Assembly: GCA_003556225.1 (NCBI GenBank)
Contig: PWRN01000019.1
Coordinates: 2,501 to 66,500 of the forward strand
DNA from: Syntrophomonadaceae bacterium
Lineage (GTDB): Bacteria; Bacillota; Dethiobacteria; DTU022; UBA8154
Length of the DNA: 64,000 nt
Direction: 5' to 3'
The position numbers and the translations under genes are program-made. How positions within the stretch are numbered: position 1 is the first letter of the stretch; the number at the start of each line of letters is the position of its first letter. The notes under the pieces are model-generated. The model had not been told where the DNA came from, did not search any database, and saw nothing but the letters and a program-made list of their open reading frames with translations. This document shows, in pieces, positions 40,680-51,483 of this stretch.

Positions 40680-42125
40680 TTAGAGCAGCGGGGAAAGCAA
40701 CCTGGCCCCGGATTCCTTGAACCTTGCATAGACCGGCCTGCGGAAATAATCATCCGCAACCACCGCGATGCTGTGTGCCATGTCCACCCTGAAATCTGCT
40801 TCCATCTGCCTGGCGATCACTTCGTCGTAGATAAACGCGTTGATTTCAAAGCTGTAGTAAAAACTGCGCATGTCCATGTTTGCCGTGCCGATTACAGCCA
40901 GGTAACCGTCGACCGTTAAGGTTTTTGCATGCATAAACCCTTTCTGGTAGAGGTAAATCTCTACCCCCGCCTTGAGCAGTTCCGTAAAATACGACCGGCT
41001 GGCCCAGTAGACGATTCGATGATCCGGTTTCCCCGGAAAGACGATCTTGACATCAATGCCGCCGAGGGCGGCTGCTTTCAGGGCCGTGGCAATACTGTCA
41101 TCTAAAATGAGATAAGGCGTGGTGATATAAATGTGCTCCCGGGCCGTGGCGATAGCCGTAAAGTAGGCGTGATGAATGGCTTCCCAGTTCCCGTCAGGTC
41201 CGCTGGCCGCAATCTGCACCGGGATGTTGCCGACAAATGACCGTTCAGGGAAATAAGATTTATCGCCAAGCTGTTCCCCCGTTGTAAACTGCCAGTCACT
41301 GATAAACACGCCCTGCAAAACATCCAGGGCATCGCCCCGGATCTCCAGGTGCGTGTCCCGCCAGAAAGGAAAACGCTCCCCCCCGCTGATGTATTCATCC
41401 CCGACGTTCAGCCCTCCCAGGAAACCCACTTCGCCATCAACCAGGATGATTTTTCGGTGGTTACGATAATTCATCCAGGTGCTGGGAACAGGCAAGGTTA
41501 ACGGCATAAATTTCGCAAGATCAATGCCGGCTTCTCTCAGTTCACGAACGTACATTTTTCCGAGCTTTCGGCTCCCCAGGCCGTCAACAAGGAACCGAAT
41601 TTTTAGCCCTTCCTTTGCCTTTCGGATCAAAAGGTTTTTCAGTTCATGACCGGTTTCATCGTTCTTGACAATGAAGTATTCCAGGTGGATATAGTCACGG
41701 GCCCTGTCAATGGCATCGAAAACAGCTAAAAATTTTTCCGTGCCGTTCTTTAAGATCCTGCACTGGTTGTTCAGCGTAACATACGTGGGGCTGATCGCAG
41801 AAATGATCCGTGAAAGTCGTTTCTTTTCGCTCAGGGCAAGGTTGCTGTCGTGCATTAAATCATCGGCGCCGCGTGCTTTTTCCAGCTTCTCTTTTAATGC
41901 GGGGATATCGCCGTGGTTCATTTTCCAGAAGAACTTGTACCGGGAAGAGCTGCGCCCAAAAAAAAGGTAAAAAAGCAGGCCGACTACAGGGAGAAAGGCC
42001 AAAATAAAAAACCAGTAAAAGGTACGGTGAGGAGAGCGATTTTCAAAAAAAATGATGAGGCCAACCACGTATACGGCAAGGGTGAGCAGTACAGGGAAAA
42101 CCCCAACCAACCAGTCCGGCATCAC
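40680..42125 (-). CDS. Cardiolipin synthase (phospholipase D family)
   Basis: 481 aa; two HKD motifs NYRNHRKIILVDGEVGFLGG and MHAKTLTVDGYLAVIGTANMDMRSF. Confidence 0.94.
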   Translation of the reverse strand: MMPDWLVGVFPVLLTLAVYVVGLIIFFENRSPHRTFYWFFILAFLPVVGLLFYLFFGRSSSRYKFFWKMNHGDIPALKEKLEKARGADDLMHDSNLALSEKKRLSRIISAISPTYVTLNNQCRILKNGTEKFLAVFDAIDRARDYIHLEYFIVKNDETGHELKNLLIRKAKEGLKIRFLVDGLGSRKLGKMYVRELREAGIDLAKFMPLTLPVPSTWMNYRNHRKIILVDGEVGFLGGLNVGDEYISGGERFPFWRDTHLEIRGDALDVLQGVFISDWQFTTGEQLGDKSYFPERSFVGNIPVQIAASGPDGNWEAIHHAYFTAIATAREHIYITTPYLILDDSIATALKAAALGGIDVKIVFPGKPDHRIVYWASRSYFTELLKAGVEIYLYQKGFMHAKTLTVDGYLAVIGTANMDMRSFYYSFEINAFIYDEVIARQMEADFRVDMAHSIAVVADDYFRRPVYARFKESGARLLSPLL

Positions 42126-42194
42126 ATATCTCCTTTATGTTTCATGCTTTTTCCATCGCCGTATATATTCGGATCATTCCGCATCCTTTTACTA

Positions 42195-43043
42195 TTATCT
42201 ACAAGACATGGATAGTTTTTGCTGGAAAAGGGTTTGCATTTGGCCGGTTATTTCACCTGCGACAGCGCCGTTTAACGTGTGTCCGTCGATAGATAAAACC
42301 GGGGTAATTTCATCCACGGTACTGGTAATAAACAGCTCTGACGCCGTGGGGAGCTCCTCCAGGGTGACGAACCGTTCTTCCACGGGTATGCCTGCTTCAG
42401 CGGCCAGTTCGATGACCACGTTGCGAGTAATCCCCAATAAAATACGGTTAGACTCCGGAGCGGTAGTCAACTTATGGTCCAGCACGACGAACACATTGCT
42501 GCTGGCTCCTTCGGTGATCTCCTGCCCATGGACAAAAATGGCTTCATAGTATCCCTGGCTCCTGGCTTGCTGCTTGGCCAGCACGTTGGGCAGAAGGTTG
42601 AGAGATTTGATGTCGCAGTGGTTCCAGCGTTCATCGGGCAGGGTCAAGGCCGTCACGCCTATTTTGTTTTTCCGCAGCTGGTTTTCATTGACCTCACTGA
42701 CCTTCAGCAGGATCGTGGGTGCGGCCTCCAGGGGGAACTCGTGGGTGCGCGGTGCCGACCCGCGGGTAATTTGCATGTAGAGCTTCCCGTTGGCAATGCC
42801 GCTTTTCTGCAAGAGTTCATGACAAATGGTTTCGATGCGGCTGAGCTCATATGGAAGGGTGAGAAAGGTTTTCCGGGCGCTTCTTTCCAGGCGGGCCAAA
42901 TGCTGGCCGAGCTCGAAATAGTGGCCGTTGTAAATGCGTACAACTTCATAAATACCGTCGCCGAAGAGGAATCCCCTGTCTTCAATGGAAACCCTGGCTT
43001 CATCGCTCTTGTAATATTCACCGTTTAAAAATGTATCAAGCAC
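42195..43043 (-). CDS. Class IV aminotransferase (D-amino acid / branched-chain aminotransferase-like)
   Basis: VLDTFLNGEYYKSDEARVSIEDRGFLFGDGIYEVVRIYNG ... ITEGASSNVFVV; GTG start at 43043. Confidence 0.9.
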   Translation of the reverse strand: MLDTFLNGEYYKSDEARVSIEDRGFLFGDGIYEVVRIYNGHYFELGQHLARLERSARKTFLTLPYELSRIETICHELLQKSGIANGKLYMQITRGSAPRTHEFPLEAAPTILLKVSEVNENQLRKNKIGVTALTLPDERWNHCDIKSLNLLPNVLAKQQARSQGYYEAIFVHGQEITEGASSNVFVVLDHKLTTAPESNRILLGITRNVVIELAAEAGIPVEERFVTLEELPTASELFITSTVDEITPVLSIDGHTLNGAVAGEITGQMQTLFQQKLSMSCR

Positions 43044-43248
43044 AGGACATACCCCCGCTGCAAAGGATTTATTTCCTGATTGTATTTTCTTATTATAACA
43101 GAACAAGGTAAAAATGTGTCTTGTGTTCTCAGAAAATGTTTAAAGAATTCGTTTGACCCGGGAAGGAAAAAGAATTAAGATGAGAAGGGTCCTGTCAGGC
43201 AGTTAAAACCCTGATCATCCCCCATTGCGCTTTGAGGAGGACTTGCAG

Positions 43249-43686
43249 ATGCAAGAGTTTCTCGGTCCGCTGAAAATTGGTTTCATCAAAACCCTGAATC
43301 TCGCTGTGCTGCTGGCAAAAATCATTATTCCTGTGACTTTTTTTGTAACCGTGCTGGAAAATACAGGCTTGCTGCAGCACATCGCCCTGTTTTTCCATCC
43401 CGCCCTGGGCGTGTTAGGGCTTCCCGGGGAAGCGGCGCTCCCGCTTTTACTGGGATTTTTTATTAATATCTATGCCGCCATGGGTGCCATCGCCGTGCTC
43501 TCACTCTCCGGACAGGAAGTGACCGTAATCGCCCTGATTATTCTCACCAGCCATTCCCTTTTAATGGAAGCACCCGTTTTGAGCTTCACCGGTTTGGGGC
43601 CCCTGCGTTCGATACCCATGCGGATCGGCCTCGGACTGCTGATCGGTTTCTTGACCCATAGCGCCTATTCCCTGCTGGGAGGTTAA
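43249..43686 (+). CDS. Nucleoside-recognition (Gate) domain membrane protein
   Basis: MQEFLGPLKIGFIKTLNLAVLLAKIIIPVTFFVTVLENTGLLQHIA ... ; SD GAGGAGGA. Confidence 0.8.
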   Translation: MQEFLGPLKIGFIKTLNLAVLLAKIIIPVTFFVTVLENTGLLQHIALFFHPALGVLGLPGEAALPLLLGFFINIYAAMGAIAVLSLSGQEVTVIALIILTSHSLLMEAPVLSFTGLGPLRSIPMRIGLGLLIGFLTHSAYSLLGG

Positions 43687-43690
43687 GCCC

Positions 43691-44152
43691 TTGTCCGTGG
43701 GAACCTTGCTTCTTGATAGTTTCGTACAAAGCCTGCATACCCTGCTTTTCCTGATCTTGATCCTGCTGCCGATCATGGTTTTTATCGAATACATCCGGCA
43801 CTTTCAGTGGTTGGAGAAAATATCCTCTTCCTTTAGCTGGTTAACACGCCTGCTCACCTTATCCCCTCACGCTTCCTTGCCGTTAATCATCGGCCTCTTT
43901 ATCGGTCTTTTTTACGGGGCCGCGGTGATTATCGAATACGCCAGGGAGGGCCTGCTGAGTAAGCGGGACCTGTTTCTCCTGGGGATCTTTCTGGCGGTGA
44001 ACCACAGCATCGTTGAAGACAATCTTCTCTTAACCGCCCTGGGGGCAAACCTGGGTGTTTTGCTGGTCGTCCGCTTTATCGCAGCCCTGCTGATCACGCG
44101 GGCTGTAGCGTTGGTGATTGATCGAAAATCCCTGGCATCCAACCCCGACTAA
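43691..44152 (+). CDS. Nucleoside-recognition (Gate) domain membrane protein, second half of pair
   Basis: 153 aa polytopic; LILILLPIMVFIEYIRHFQWLEKI, LPLIIGLFIGLFYGAAVIIEYAREG. Confidence 0.78.
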   Translation: MSVGTLLLDSFVQSLHTLLFLILILLPIMVFIEYIRHFQWLEKISSSFSWLTRLLTLSPHASLPLIIGLFIGLFYGAAVIIEYAREGLLSKRDLFLLGIFLAVNHSIVEDNLLLTALGANLGVLLVVRFIAALLITRAVALVIDRKSLASNPD

Positions 44153-44279
44153 ACAGTCATCTTCCTCCTTGTCGGAACAATCATCCAGAACTGCGGGAGC
44201 AGCCCCGGGACTTTAACTGCTTGCTGCGTGAAAAGACGATTCACGCCAGCTCTTTTCCCCGTTCCAAACCGCATGCAGT

Positions 44280-45956
44280 TTAAAATAATCCCAGGTCGAA
44301 GAGATACACGGCGGCCAAACCCAGAAGCCCGGCCCCACAAGCATAGAGCAGGGCGGGGAGAATATTGCTGCGGATGATTTTTCCTTCTTGACCCAGGATG
44401 CCCGTAACGGCCGATGCCGCAACCACGTTATGGACAGCGATCATGTTCCCCACAGCGGCCCCCACCGCCTGCAGGCCCATGACAATGGTGCGAGACAGTC
44501 CCAGGTTATCTGCCACGCTGAATTGGAAACCCCCAAACAGTAAATTGGATACGGTAGCGGACCCGGAAATAAATGAACCCAGCACCCCGATAAAGGGTGA
44601 GAGAAAGGGCCATGCGCCCTGGACCAGCTGCGCGGCAAAAGCAGACAGGGTCAAAAGCATGCTGTCCAACCCACTGTGGTTTACACCGGACTGCACCAGG
44701 ATACGCACCATCCCCACGGCAAACACCAGGGCCACGGCTGCCGGGATCAGCTGCAAAACGGTTGTGGACCAGGCTTTCCGGGCCTGCTTTAAATCCATCT
44801 TATGCAGGAATACCGTGAGGATGGCCACCAGGATGAAGGGCATAATCCCCGGGATATAGAGGGGTTCCAGGGTATAGGATACGCCCGCGTGACCCAAAAT
44901 GGGCTGCCAGCTGATAGCCCAGGACCGCAGCAGTTCCTTGAGGCCGAATAACGGCAGGCGGGTCACAACCAGGATGAGGGCAATCAGGAGATAAGGAAGC
45001 CAGGCCTTCAAGAGAGACATGGAAAGGGTCGGTGCTGCCATATCTTCCCGGCGAACCGGACTCCCCCAGCCAATCCGCCAATCCTTCCCGTCAGGGTCTG
45101 GAAAGTCCCAGGTGGTCCGGGGCGTAAGAAAGCCTGTTTTGGCCGCCCAGATGACCACGGGCATCCCGAGAAGCGCCCCGATCACGGAAGGCAGTTCAGG
45201 CCCAAAAAACCAGGCGATCATAAAGCTGGGCACAGTAAAGGCCAGGCCGCTTAAAATGAGAAAAGGGGCTGCTTCCAGCCCTTCTCTCCAGGAGCGATTA
45301 CGCCCGAACAAATAAGTCATGATCATAATCGCCAGGAGCGGCAAGAAAGACCCGACCAGCACATGCACCGCGGCGGCACAGATTCCCACCTGGAACAGGA
45401 AGCCGGACATTTCCATCCCAGGGGGGAGCAAGCCGTCCACCGCGTTTTGCACACCGACAATCATGGGGGTTCCCACGGCACCAAAAGTCACCGAGGTGCT
45501 GTTAAAAATGAGGGCAATCATGGCTGAGGCCAGGGGTGGGAAACCGAGACCCATCAGCAGGGGTGCAGCAAGGGCGGCGGGTGATCCAAAGCCTGCCGCC
45601 CCCTCAATAAAGGAAACGAACATCCACCCGATGATCACAGCCTGGACGCGCCGGTCCGGGCTAATGCCGTAAAAACCCCTACTGATCACGGCCATGGCAC
45701 CGCTGTTTTTCAGCGTGTTGAGCAAAAGAATGGCCCCGAAAACAATGATCAATATATTTAAAGCGCCCAGCGCACCTTCTATCGTGGCTGCGGCGATGCG
45801 AGAAACCTCTACCTTCCAGATTCCCCAGGCCAGCAGCGCTGCCGTTACCCAGGTAACCGGCATGGCTCTCTTCGCTGGCCACATCAAGCCGGCCATCAGA
45901 AGGATGGTTAAGACCATCGGCGTGGACGCCAGCAGCGCTAAAACACCTGGGGACAT
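44280..45956 (-). CDS. L-lactate permease (LctP/LldP family)
   Basis: 558 aa; [65 protein letters not shown]. Confidence 0.94.
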   Translation of the reverse strand: MSPGVLALLASTPMVLTILLMAGLMWPAKRAMPVTWVTAALLAWGIWKVEVSRIAAATIEGALGALNILIIVFGAILLLNTLKNSGAMAVISRGFYGISPDRRVQAVIIGWMFVSFIEGAAGFGSPAALAAPLLMGLGFPPLASAMIALIFNSTSVTFGAVGTPMIVGVQNAVDGLLPPGMEMSGFLFQVGICAAAVHVLVGSFLPLLAIMIMTYLFGRNRSWREGLEAAPFLILSGLAFTVPSFMIAWFFGPELPSVIGALLGMPVVIWAAKTGFLTPRTTWDFPDPDGKDWRIGWGSPVRREDMAAPTLSMSLLKAWLPYLLIALILVVTRLPLFGLKELLRSWAISWQPILGHAGVSYTLEPLYIPGIMPFILVAILTVFLHKMDLKQARKAWSTTVLQLIPAAVALVFAVGMVRILVQSGVNHSGLDSMLLTLSAFAAQLVQGAWPFLSPFIGVLGSFISGSATVSNLLFGGFQFSVADNLGLSRTIVMGLQAVGAAVGNMIAVHNVVAASAVTGILGQEGKIIRSNILPALLYACGAGLLGLAAVYLFDLGLF

Positions 45957-45967
45957 CTGACCTCCTC

Positions 45968-47257
45968 CTACCGGGCGAGATAGGGTAGGGTCCCTCCACC
46001 GCGGGGCATGAAATACGCCGGCGGCAAAACACCATGTTTCTCCATGATGAATTGAAAACCCTGTTCCAAGGATTCTATGGGGATCATCCCCATGCTTCTT
46101 ACCTGCTCCCCAGGGAGGCTGCCTAAAACCAGCACGTCATAATTCTCTGCGATCACCGCGGTGTGGTAACCCATGTAACCCCCGATGGTAAAGCTTTCCC
46201 TGAGAGCGGACTCCCGGGCCGTATTGTCGGGATACTTCGAGAAAACCCGGGCAAAATCATCACTGCCCACACCTTCCCGGCTTTCGCTCAGGAGAAGCAT
46301 TGTTCCTCCCTTTTTCAGGGCAAAATGGGCGTTGTAAATGGTTTTATAGGTCTGGTAAAAATTGATATCCTTGGGATAGCCGCCACAGGAAACAATGATG
46401 GCTTCAGCTTGCTCCTCTATGGCCACGCCGCAGTGTTCGTCCACGAAGCGACAGCCGGCTGCATACGCCGTCAAGTAATTTCCGGCCACGACCTTGGAAA
46501 CCTGGTGTGTTTCTTCGTTGATGATCGAGTTTACCAGGAAATCAGGACCCACCATGCTGGCTCCCTGGACCATATCGTCACTGCAGGGGTTACCAATCAG
46601 CTTGCCCGCGCAGACCTCCGGGTTAATCCCCTGCCCGTCCCCCGGTAAAAAAGCCAGGGAGTGATTTTTCATGATGGTTTCGTACGCGGCTACTCCGGGA
46701 AGTAATGCCTTTTTGCCGCCCCCCCACCCGGCCAGGAAGTGATAGACGATCCCGCCGGTGAGGATCACCCGGTCTGCTTCCACGACCCTGCGGTTAATCA
46801 ATACCGGGGTACCGTATGTGGTCTTCCCCAGGTAGGTCATCTCGCTCGCTTCCCGGGCCTTGTGGTCAAAAACACGCACCCGCTGGTAGACGTCTTCGCC
46901 TACCAGGAGTTTATGCTCTTCCGGTGTTTGTTCCCGGTGATCCCCCGTCGCGGACAAAATCGTGATGTGACGATCGGCAATGCCCCCCCGGTTGAGCTCT
47001 GCTAAGATCGCGGGGAGCAGGACCTGGTGCCTCACCCAAAGACGGGTCATGTCACCGATCACGATACAGGCCGTTTCGCCTGGCTGCACGATTTCTGCCA
47101 GGAGGGCCGAATCAATGGGGGATAACAGGGCGTTTTCTACCAGGCTTGACTCCGACTCTGGAACGGAATATTTTTCCCCCTCGAGTATTTTTATCACTGC
47201 TTGATCCGGATACTCTACGGCAACCGCGGTATTTCCCAGCGGAAACTCGAACATCAT
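45968..47257 (-). CDS. LarA-family (nickel-pincer-cofactor-dependent) lactate racemase homologue
   Basis: 429 aa; [40 protein letters not shown]. Confidence 0.9.
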   Translation of the reverse strand: MMFEFPLGNTAVAVEYPDQAVIKILEGEKYSVPESESSLVENALLSPIDSALLAEIVQPGETACIVIGDMTRLWVRHQVLLPAILAELNRGGIADRHITILSATGDHREQTPEEHKLLVGEDVYQRVRVFDHKAREASEMTYLGKTTYGTPVLINRRVVEADRVILTGGIVYHFLAGWGGGKKALLPGVAAYETIMKNHSLAFLPGDGQGINPEVCAGKLIGNPCSDDMVQGASMVGPDFLVNSIINEETHQVSKVVAGNYLTAYAAGCRFVDEHCGVAIEEQAEAIIVSCGGYPKDINFYQTYKTIYNAHFALKKGGTMLLLSESREGVGSDDFARVFSKYPDNTARESALRESFTIGGYMGYHTAVIAENYDVLVLGSLPGEQVRSMGMIPIESLEQGFQFIMEKHGVLPPAYFMPRGGGTLPYLAR

Positions 47258-47310
47258 GATGATTCCCTCCCGTGAGCTAGAAAATCCTGTATTTTTGATT
47301 CTCTTGAGAA

Positions 47311-48774
47311 CTAATCCATATCGAAAATTTTACCGGGGTTTAAAACATTATGTGGATCAAGTGCGCGCTTGATGCTTTTCATCGCTTCAATTTCTGCGGC
47401 GTCCAAAACCAGGGGCAGGTATGGTTTTCTCTTATGACCTATGCCGTGTTCCCCGCTGATCGTCCCTCCGAGCTGACGGGTCGTCTTATAAAGCTCCTCC
47501 AGGACCCGGGGAAGCAATTCTTTCCAGTGTTCCATGGTATCTTCCGGTCGTTTTACGATGGTCGCATGAAGATTGCCGTCCCCGGCATGACCGTAACAGG
47601 GAATGATTACACCAAATGTTTCGGAGATACGCTGGAGTTCAGGGATCAAAGCGGGAATGCGGCTGACCGGCACCACGATATCCTCCAAACTCTGCACCGG
47701 ACTGATCGCCTTGAATGCCTCGGCCACGTGACGCCTCACTTTCCAAATTTTCTCCTGGTCCGCAGGTCCTTCAGCAACAAAGGCATCGATCGCACCGTGA
47801 TCCAGGCAGAGGTCCCCGATATCCAGGCATTGGTTTCGCACGCTCTCCATCTCGTTGCCGTCAAGCTCGATAATTAAAAACGCGCCGGCATTCTTATATT
47901 TTTCTTTCTTTTCTCCCAGAAATTCGCAGGAAGTTTCCAGGGAGAGGCGGTCCATGAATTCGATCCCCGTCGGGATGATGCGCATCTCTGTCATAATCAG
48001 CGGCACAACATCGATGGCGGCTTGCACATCTTCAAAGAGCGCCATCATATCGATCTTGGCTTTGGGCAGGGGGAGAAGCTTGACATAGATCTTGGTAAAA
48101 ATCCCCAGCGTTCCCTCGGAACCGACCATGAGCTGCACCATGTTATAGCCGGTGACATCTTTGGCCAACTTACCCCCAAATGTGGCGACTTCTCCCGTGG
48201 GCAACACCACTTCGAGCCCTAAGATATATCTGCCGGTCACGCCGTATTTTATTGCCCGACCGCCCCCGGCATTTTCTGCAACGTTCCCGCCAATGTAGCA
48301 CACTTCCAGGCTCATGGGGTATCCCGCAAAGAAAAGTCCGTCGTTTTGGACTTCGTTGTTGAACTCATTGGTAATAACCCCCGGTTCCAACACGGCAATG
48401 AGGTTTTCCTTGTCGATCTCGAGGATGCGGTTCATACGTTCCGTCGAAAGCAGGATCCCTCCCAGTGCCGGGACAGCCCCGCCGGAAAGACCGCTCCCGG
48501 CCCCCCGGGGAGTCACCGGGATCATCTCCCGGTTCGCCAGTTTAACGATCCGGGAAACATCCTCTGTACTGCCTGCGCGCACGACCACTTCAGGCATGTG
48601 GGCGTAATCTTTATCTGCCACCTCATCGTGGGAATACATTTCCATACGCTCCGGATCGTCAAGGAGAACATGCTCCTCTCCCACGATTTGCTTCAATTCA
48701 TCAATCACTTCCCGGCTTACTTTTTGATACCCTTTCATATCTGAACACCTCCTGCTTTGATTAAATTTATTCAC
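47311..48774 (-). CDS. FAD-binding oxidoreductase, GlcD/D-lactate dehydrogenase type
   Basis: 487 aa; VTPRGAGSGLSGGAVPALGGILLSTERMNRI, GGNVAENAGGGRAIKYGVTGRYILGLEVVLPTGEVATFGG; probable start at MKGYQKVSREVIDELKQIVGEEHVL. Confidence 0.93.
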   Translation of the reverse strand: MNKFNQSRRCSDMKGYQKVSREVIDELKQIVGEEHVLLDDPERMEMYSHDEVADKDYAHMPEVVVRAGSTEDVSRIVKLANREMIPVTPRGAGSGLSGGAVPALGGILLSTERMNRILEIDKENLIAVLEPGVITNEFNNEVQNDGLFFAGYPMSLEVCYIGGNVAENAGGGRAIKYGVTGRYILGLEVVLPTGEVATFGGKLAKDVTGYNMVQLMVGSEGTLGIFTKIYVKLLPLPKAKIDMMALFEDVQAAIDVVPLIMTEMRIIPTGIEFMDRLSLETSCEFLGEKKEKYKNAGAFLIIELDGNEMESVRNQCLDIGDLCLDHGAIDAFVAEGPADQEKIWKVRRHVAEAFKAISPVQSLEDIVVPVSRIPALIPELQRISETFGVIIPCYGHAGDGNLHATIVKRPEDTMEHWKELLPRVLEELYKTTRQLGGTISGEHGIGHKRKPYLPLVLDAAEIEAMKSIKRALDPHNVLNPGKIFDMD

Positions 48775-48813
48775 CGCCGCAGCGGTGAATCCCTGCCGCA
48801 GCGGTGAATCCCT
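48770..48813. repeat. Palindrome plus tandem 19-bp direct repeat upstream of the GlcD-type gene
   Basis: TTCACCGCcgcaGCGGTGAA; GCCGCAGCGGTGAATCCCT at 48776-48794 and 48795-48813. Confidence 0.8.
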
Positions 48814-48852
48814 CTAAATTTTCAAAAAAATAGAAGCTCCCGGAAAAAACCA

Positions 48853-48870
48853 TTGCGCCTGCAGGCGCAA
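48853..48870. promoter_or_regulatory. 18-bp perfect palindrome in divergent intergenic region
   Basis: TTGCGCCTGCAGGCGCAA. Confidence 0.5.
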
Positions 48871-48974
48871 ACAGATAAAATGATAACGATATCACTTGCC
48901 CGGGTAATAAACCACTTATAAGTAAAGCCTGGAGGCGACCAGCAGGAATCCTGACCGATCTCGGGGGGAACCAG

Positions 48975-49937
48975 ATGCCATTTCGTATTGTAGAGCGCAT
49001 TTATTCCAATGTTGAAGAACGACCCAGCTTGATGCTGGCAAATATCCACTGCGCGAGCAACATCGAAATCAACAAGAAAAAAATTGAAGCCATCGTAGAG
49101 CTGGCCCACAACCAGGGGATAAACATCCTTATTTTCCCCGAGTTCTGTATTACGGGCTACATTTGGGACACCGACAATGATCGAGAGGTAATCGATCATC
49201 TCATGGACGGTGAAACCGGCCGCTTAACCCCCTGGTTAAATGGGCTGCGCGACAGCTTAAACGACGATGGCAAGGGATTAGAGTATATTTTTCTAAACAA
49301 TGTCCGATTAAAAGGGGCAGACTTATTTAACTCCACCATGATTTTAAACCCCAACTACGATTACAACCAGGAGTCCTTAATCTATGACAAAATATTTATG
49401 CCTTACAACGAGCTGCGTTATTTTAACCGGGGATCGGATAAACGTTTGGCTATCGATACGAAATGGGGGCGTTTCGGCTTCCTCACCTGCTATGACCTGG
49501 CCTTTGTCGAACTGGCCCGGGAATATGCCTTTACTGACGACGTTGACGCCATTATTACGTTGTCTTCCTGGCGCTCGGAAGCGATTCGGGAATATCCCAA
49601 CATGAATATCCGCACAGACCACTATTACGGCTTTTTATGGAACTTGATGAACGCATCAAAAGCGGCCTACTGCCAGGTCTGGAGTATCGGGGTTAATGCC
49701 GTGGGCGCGCATGATATCAGCAACTCCCTCTTCTGGGGAGGCAGCGGCATTTGGGCCCCCTCGGGCTTACAGATTCTGCAGGCCTCCAACATGAAAGAAG
49801 AACTGCTGATCATTCGTAACCTGGATATCGCGGAACAAAAATTCAGGGAAAAAGACGAATTTGATTACCGCATCGATTTCCAGAATGTCTACAGAAAAAT
49901 GGAAGAAACCGGTCGTTATACCCGGTATCTTCCTTAA
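48975..49937 (+). CDS. Carbon-nitrogen hydrolase (nitrilase superfamily)
   Basis: 320 aa; NIEINKKKIEAIVELAHNQGINILIFPEFCITGY, FGFLTCYDLAFVELAREYA. Confidence 0.9.
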   Translation: MPFRIVERIYSNVEERPSLMLANIHCASNIEINKKKIEAIVELAHNQGINILIFPEFCITGYIWDTDNDREVIDHLMDGETGRLTPWLNGLRDSLNDDGKGLEYIFLNNVRLKGADLFNSTMILNPNYDYNQESLIYDKIFMPYNELRYFNRGSDKRLAIDTKWGRFGFLTCYDLAFVELAREYAFTDDVDAIITLSSWRSEAIREYPNMNIRTDHYYGFLWNLMNASKAAYCQVWSIGVNAVGAHDISNSLFWGGSGIWAPSGLQILQASNMKEELLIIRNLDIAEQKFREKDEFDYRIDFQNVYRKMEETGRYTRYLP

Positions 49938-49959
49938 AACTCATAATTTTAGCGCTTGC

Positions 49960-50445
49960 TCAGTGCAGGTCCTGGTCTTTTTGATCTCCTTCCCCGCTAT
50001 CCTTGGAAATAATGTCGTTGTAGTCATAGGTGAACTCAACCAGTCTCATGGCCATGTAGATGTTGACCTCACAGCGCAAAGCCAGGGCAATGGCATCGCT
50101 CGGCCTGGAATCAACGATCACAGGTTGTTCCTTGTGCTGAAAATAAAGCTCCGCATAATACGTGCTGTCCCGGATATCGGTGATGATCACTTTCTCCAGC
50201 TCTCCCCCCAGGCTCTCGCAGAAAGATTTAAGCAAATCATGGGTCAGCGGCCGGGGAGGTTTCTTCCCCTGCAAAACCATGGCAATAGACTGGGCTTCAA
50301 AGGGGCCGATGGCAATGGGCAGCACCTTTCTTTCTTCTTCATCCGTCAACAAAACCAGGAAACCGCCTCCCTGGTCAACGGTCACGGTTTTCACGTGCAT
50401 TTCGATCATTTTGGCCACCCCCTCTTTCGTCTGCTGATCTATCAT
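49960..50445 (-). CDS. Bifunctional nuclease / DUF151 family protein
   Basis: 161 aa; VLPIAIGPFEAQSIAMVLQGKKPPRPLTHDLLKSF, VDSRPSDAIALALR. Confidence 0.93.
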   Translation of the reverse strand: MIDQQTKEGVAKMIEMHVKTVTVDQGGGFLVLLTDEEERKVLPIAIGPFEAQSIAMVLQGKKPPRPLTHDLLKSFCESLGGELEKVIITDIRDSTYYAELYFQHKEQPVIVDSRPSDAIALALRCEVNIYMAMRLVEFTYDYNDIISKDSGEGDQKDQDLH

Positions 50446-50588
50446 AACATAATTATCAGAACACTTAAAGACGAAGGGATGATTATAATGAAAAGTGGTT
50501 AGGAAGTTGCGCCAGGCTTCTCCGCTGCTGCCTTGCTCAGGCTTTCCAGTTCAGGCAATGAAATAACGACCCGGAGGTATCGAGAGCC

Positions 50589-51347
50589 TTGTCTTTCTAT
50601 CAGCTACTGGCAAATCATTATGACGATATTTTTCCCTTGAATCCAGGAACGTTGACCTTCCTTTCCAAACAATTCAGGAAATCCGGTGGCACCCGCCTCC
50701 TGGACCTGGCCTGTGGGTCGGGCAGTTATACCCTGGCCTTGTCCCGGGAAGGATTCGACGTCACGGGCCTGGATCTGGATCGGGATATGATCCGGTTGGC
50801 CAAAGAGAAACGTTCTCGCCAGATGGGCAACGTTTCTCATCCCGCATTCATCCAGGGAGATATGCTGGAACTTTCCAGGCATTTTTCCCGAGAATTCGAG
50901 GGGGTTTTCTGTATTGGAAACTCCCTGGTTCACCTGGATTCGGAGATTAAACTAAAACAAGGCCTGGACGAGGCGGCAAAGATATTAAAAAACGGTGGTG
51001 CATTCATCGCCCAAGTTGTCAATTACGATCGAATCTTTCAGGATCAAATCGAAGAACTTCCTCCTATATCCGTTGCCGGCAAACCGATTGTCTTTCGCCG
51101 GTTTTACAGTTATGACGATCAAAAACATGTCATCCTCTTTACCGGGGAACTCGCCATCGAAGGCGAAGGAACGTTCCGGGAAACCGTTCCCCTGCTGCCC
51201 CTGACCCGGGAAAAACTCCACACCTTGCTCGGGCAAAGCGGATTTACCTCCTGCCGCTTCTGGGGATCATTCGATGGAGAAGCTTGGACTCTCGATACGC
51301 CTGCCACCATCGTGCACGCCACCTGTTCCGGGATCGCAGCCCGGTAA
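50589..51347 (+). CDS. Class I SAM-dependent methyltransferase
   Basis: 252 aa; LLANHYDDIFPLN, RLLDLACGSGSYTLALSREGFDVTGLDLD. Confidence 0.92.
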   Translation: MSFYQLLANHYDDIFPLNPGTLTFLSKQFRKSGGTRLLDLACGSGSYTLALSREGFDVTGLDLDRDMIRLAKEKRSRQMGNVSHPAFIQGDMLELSRHFSREFEGVFCIGNSLVHLDSEIKLKQGLDEAAKILKNGGAFIAQVVNYDRIFQDQIEELPPISVAGKPIVFRRFYSYDDQKHVILFTGELAIEGEGTFRETVPLLPLTREKLHTLLGQSGFTSCRFWGSFDGEAWTLDTPATIVHATCSGIAAR

Positions 51348-51483
51348 TGCTTCAACGCAGGAATCTATGCAAGTTTACAGTACAGCCTACGAAGCATCTT
51401 CAAACCTGCCTGTACATTAAAACCCGGGAGCGGGCACGCCTGGCCAACCCCCGGGCCTATCCATCTAATTGCCGGGCACCTGC

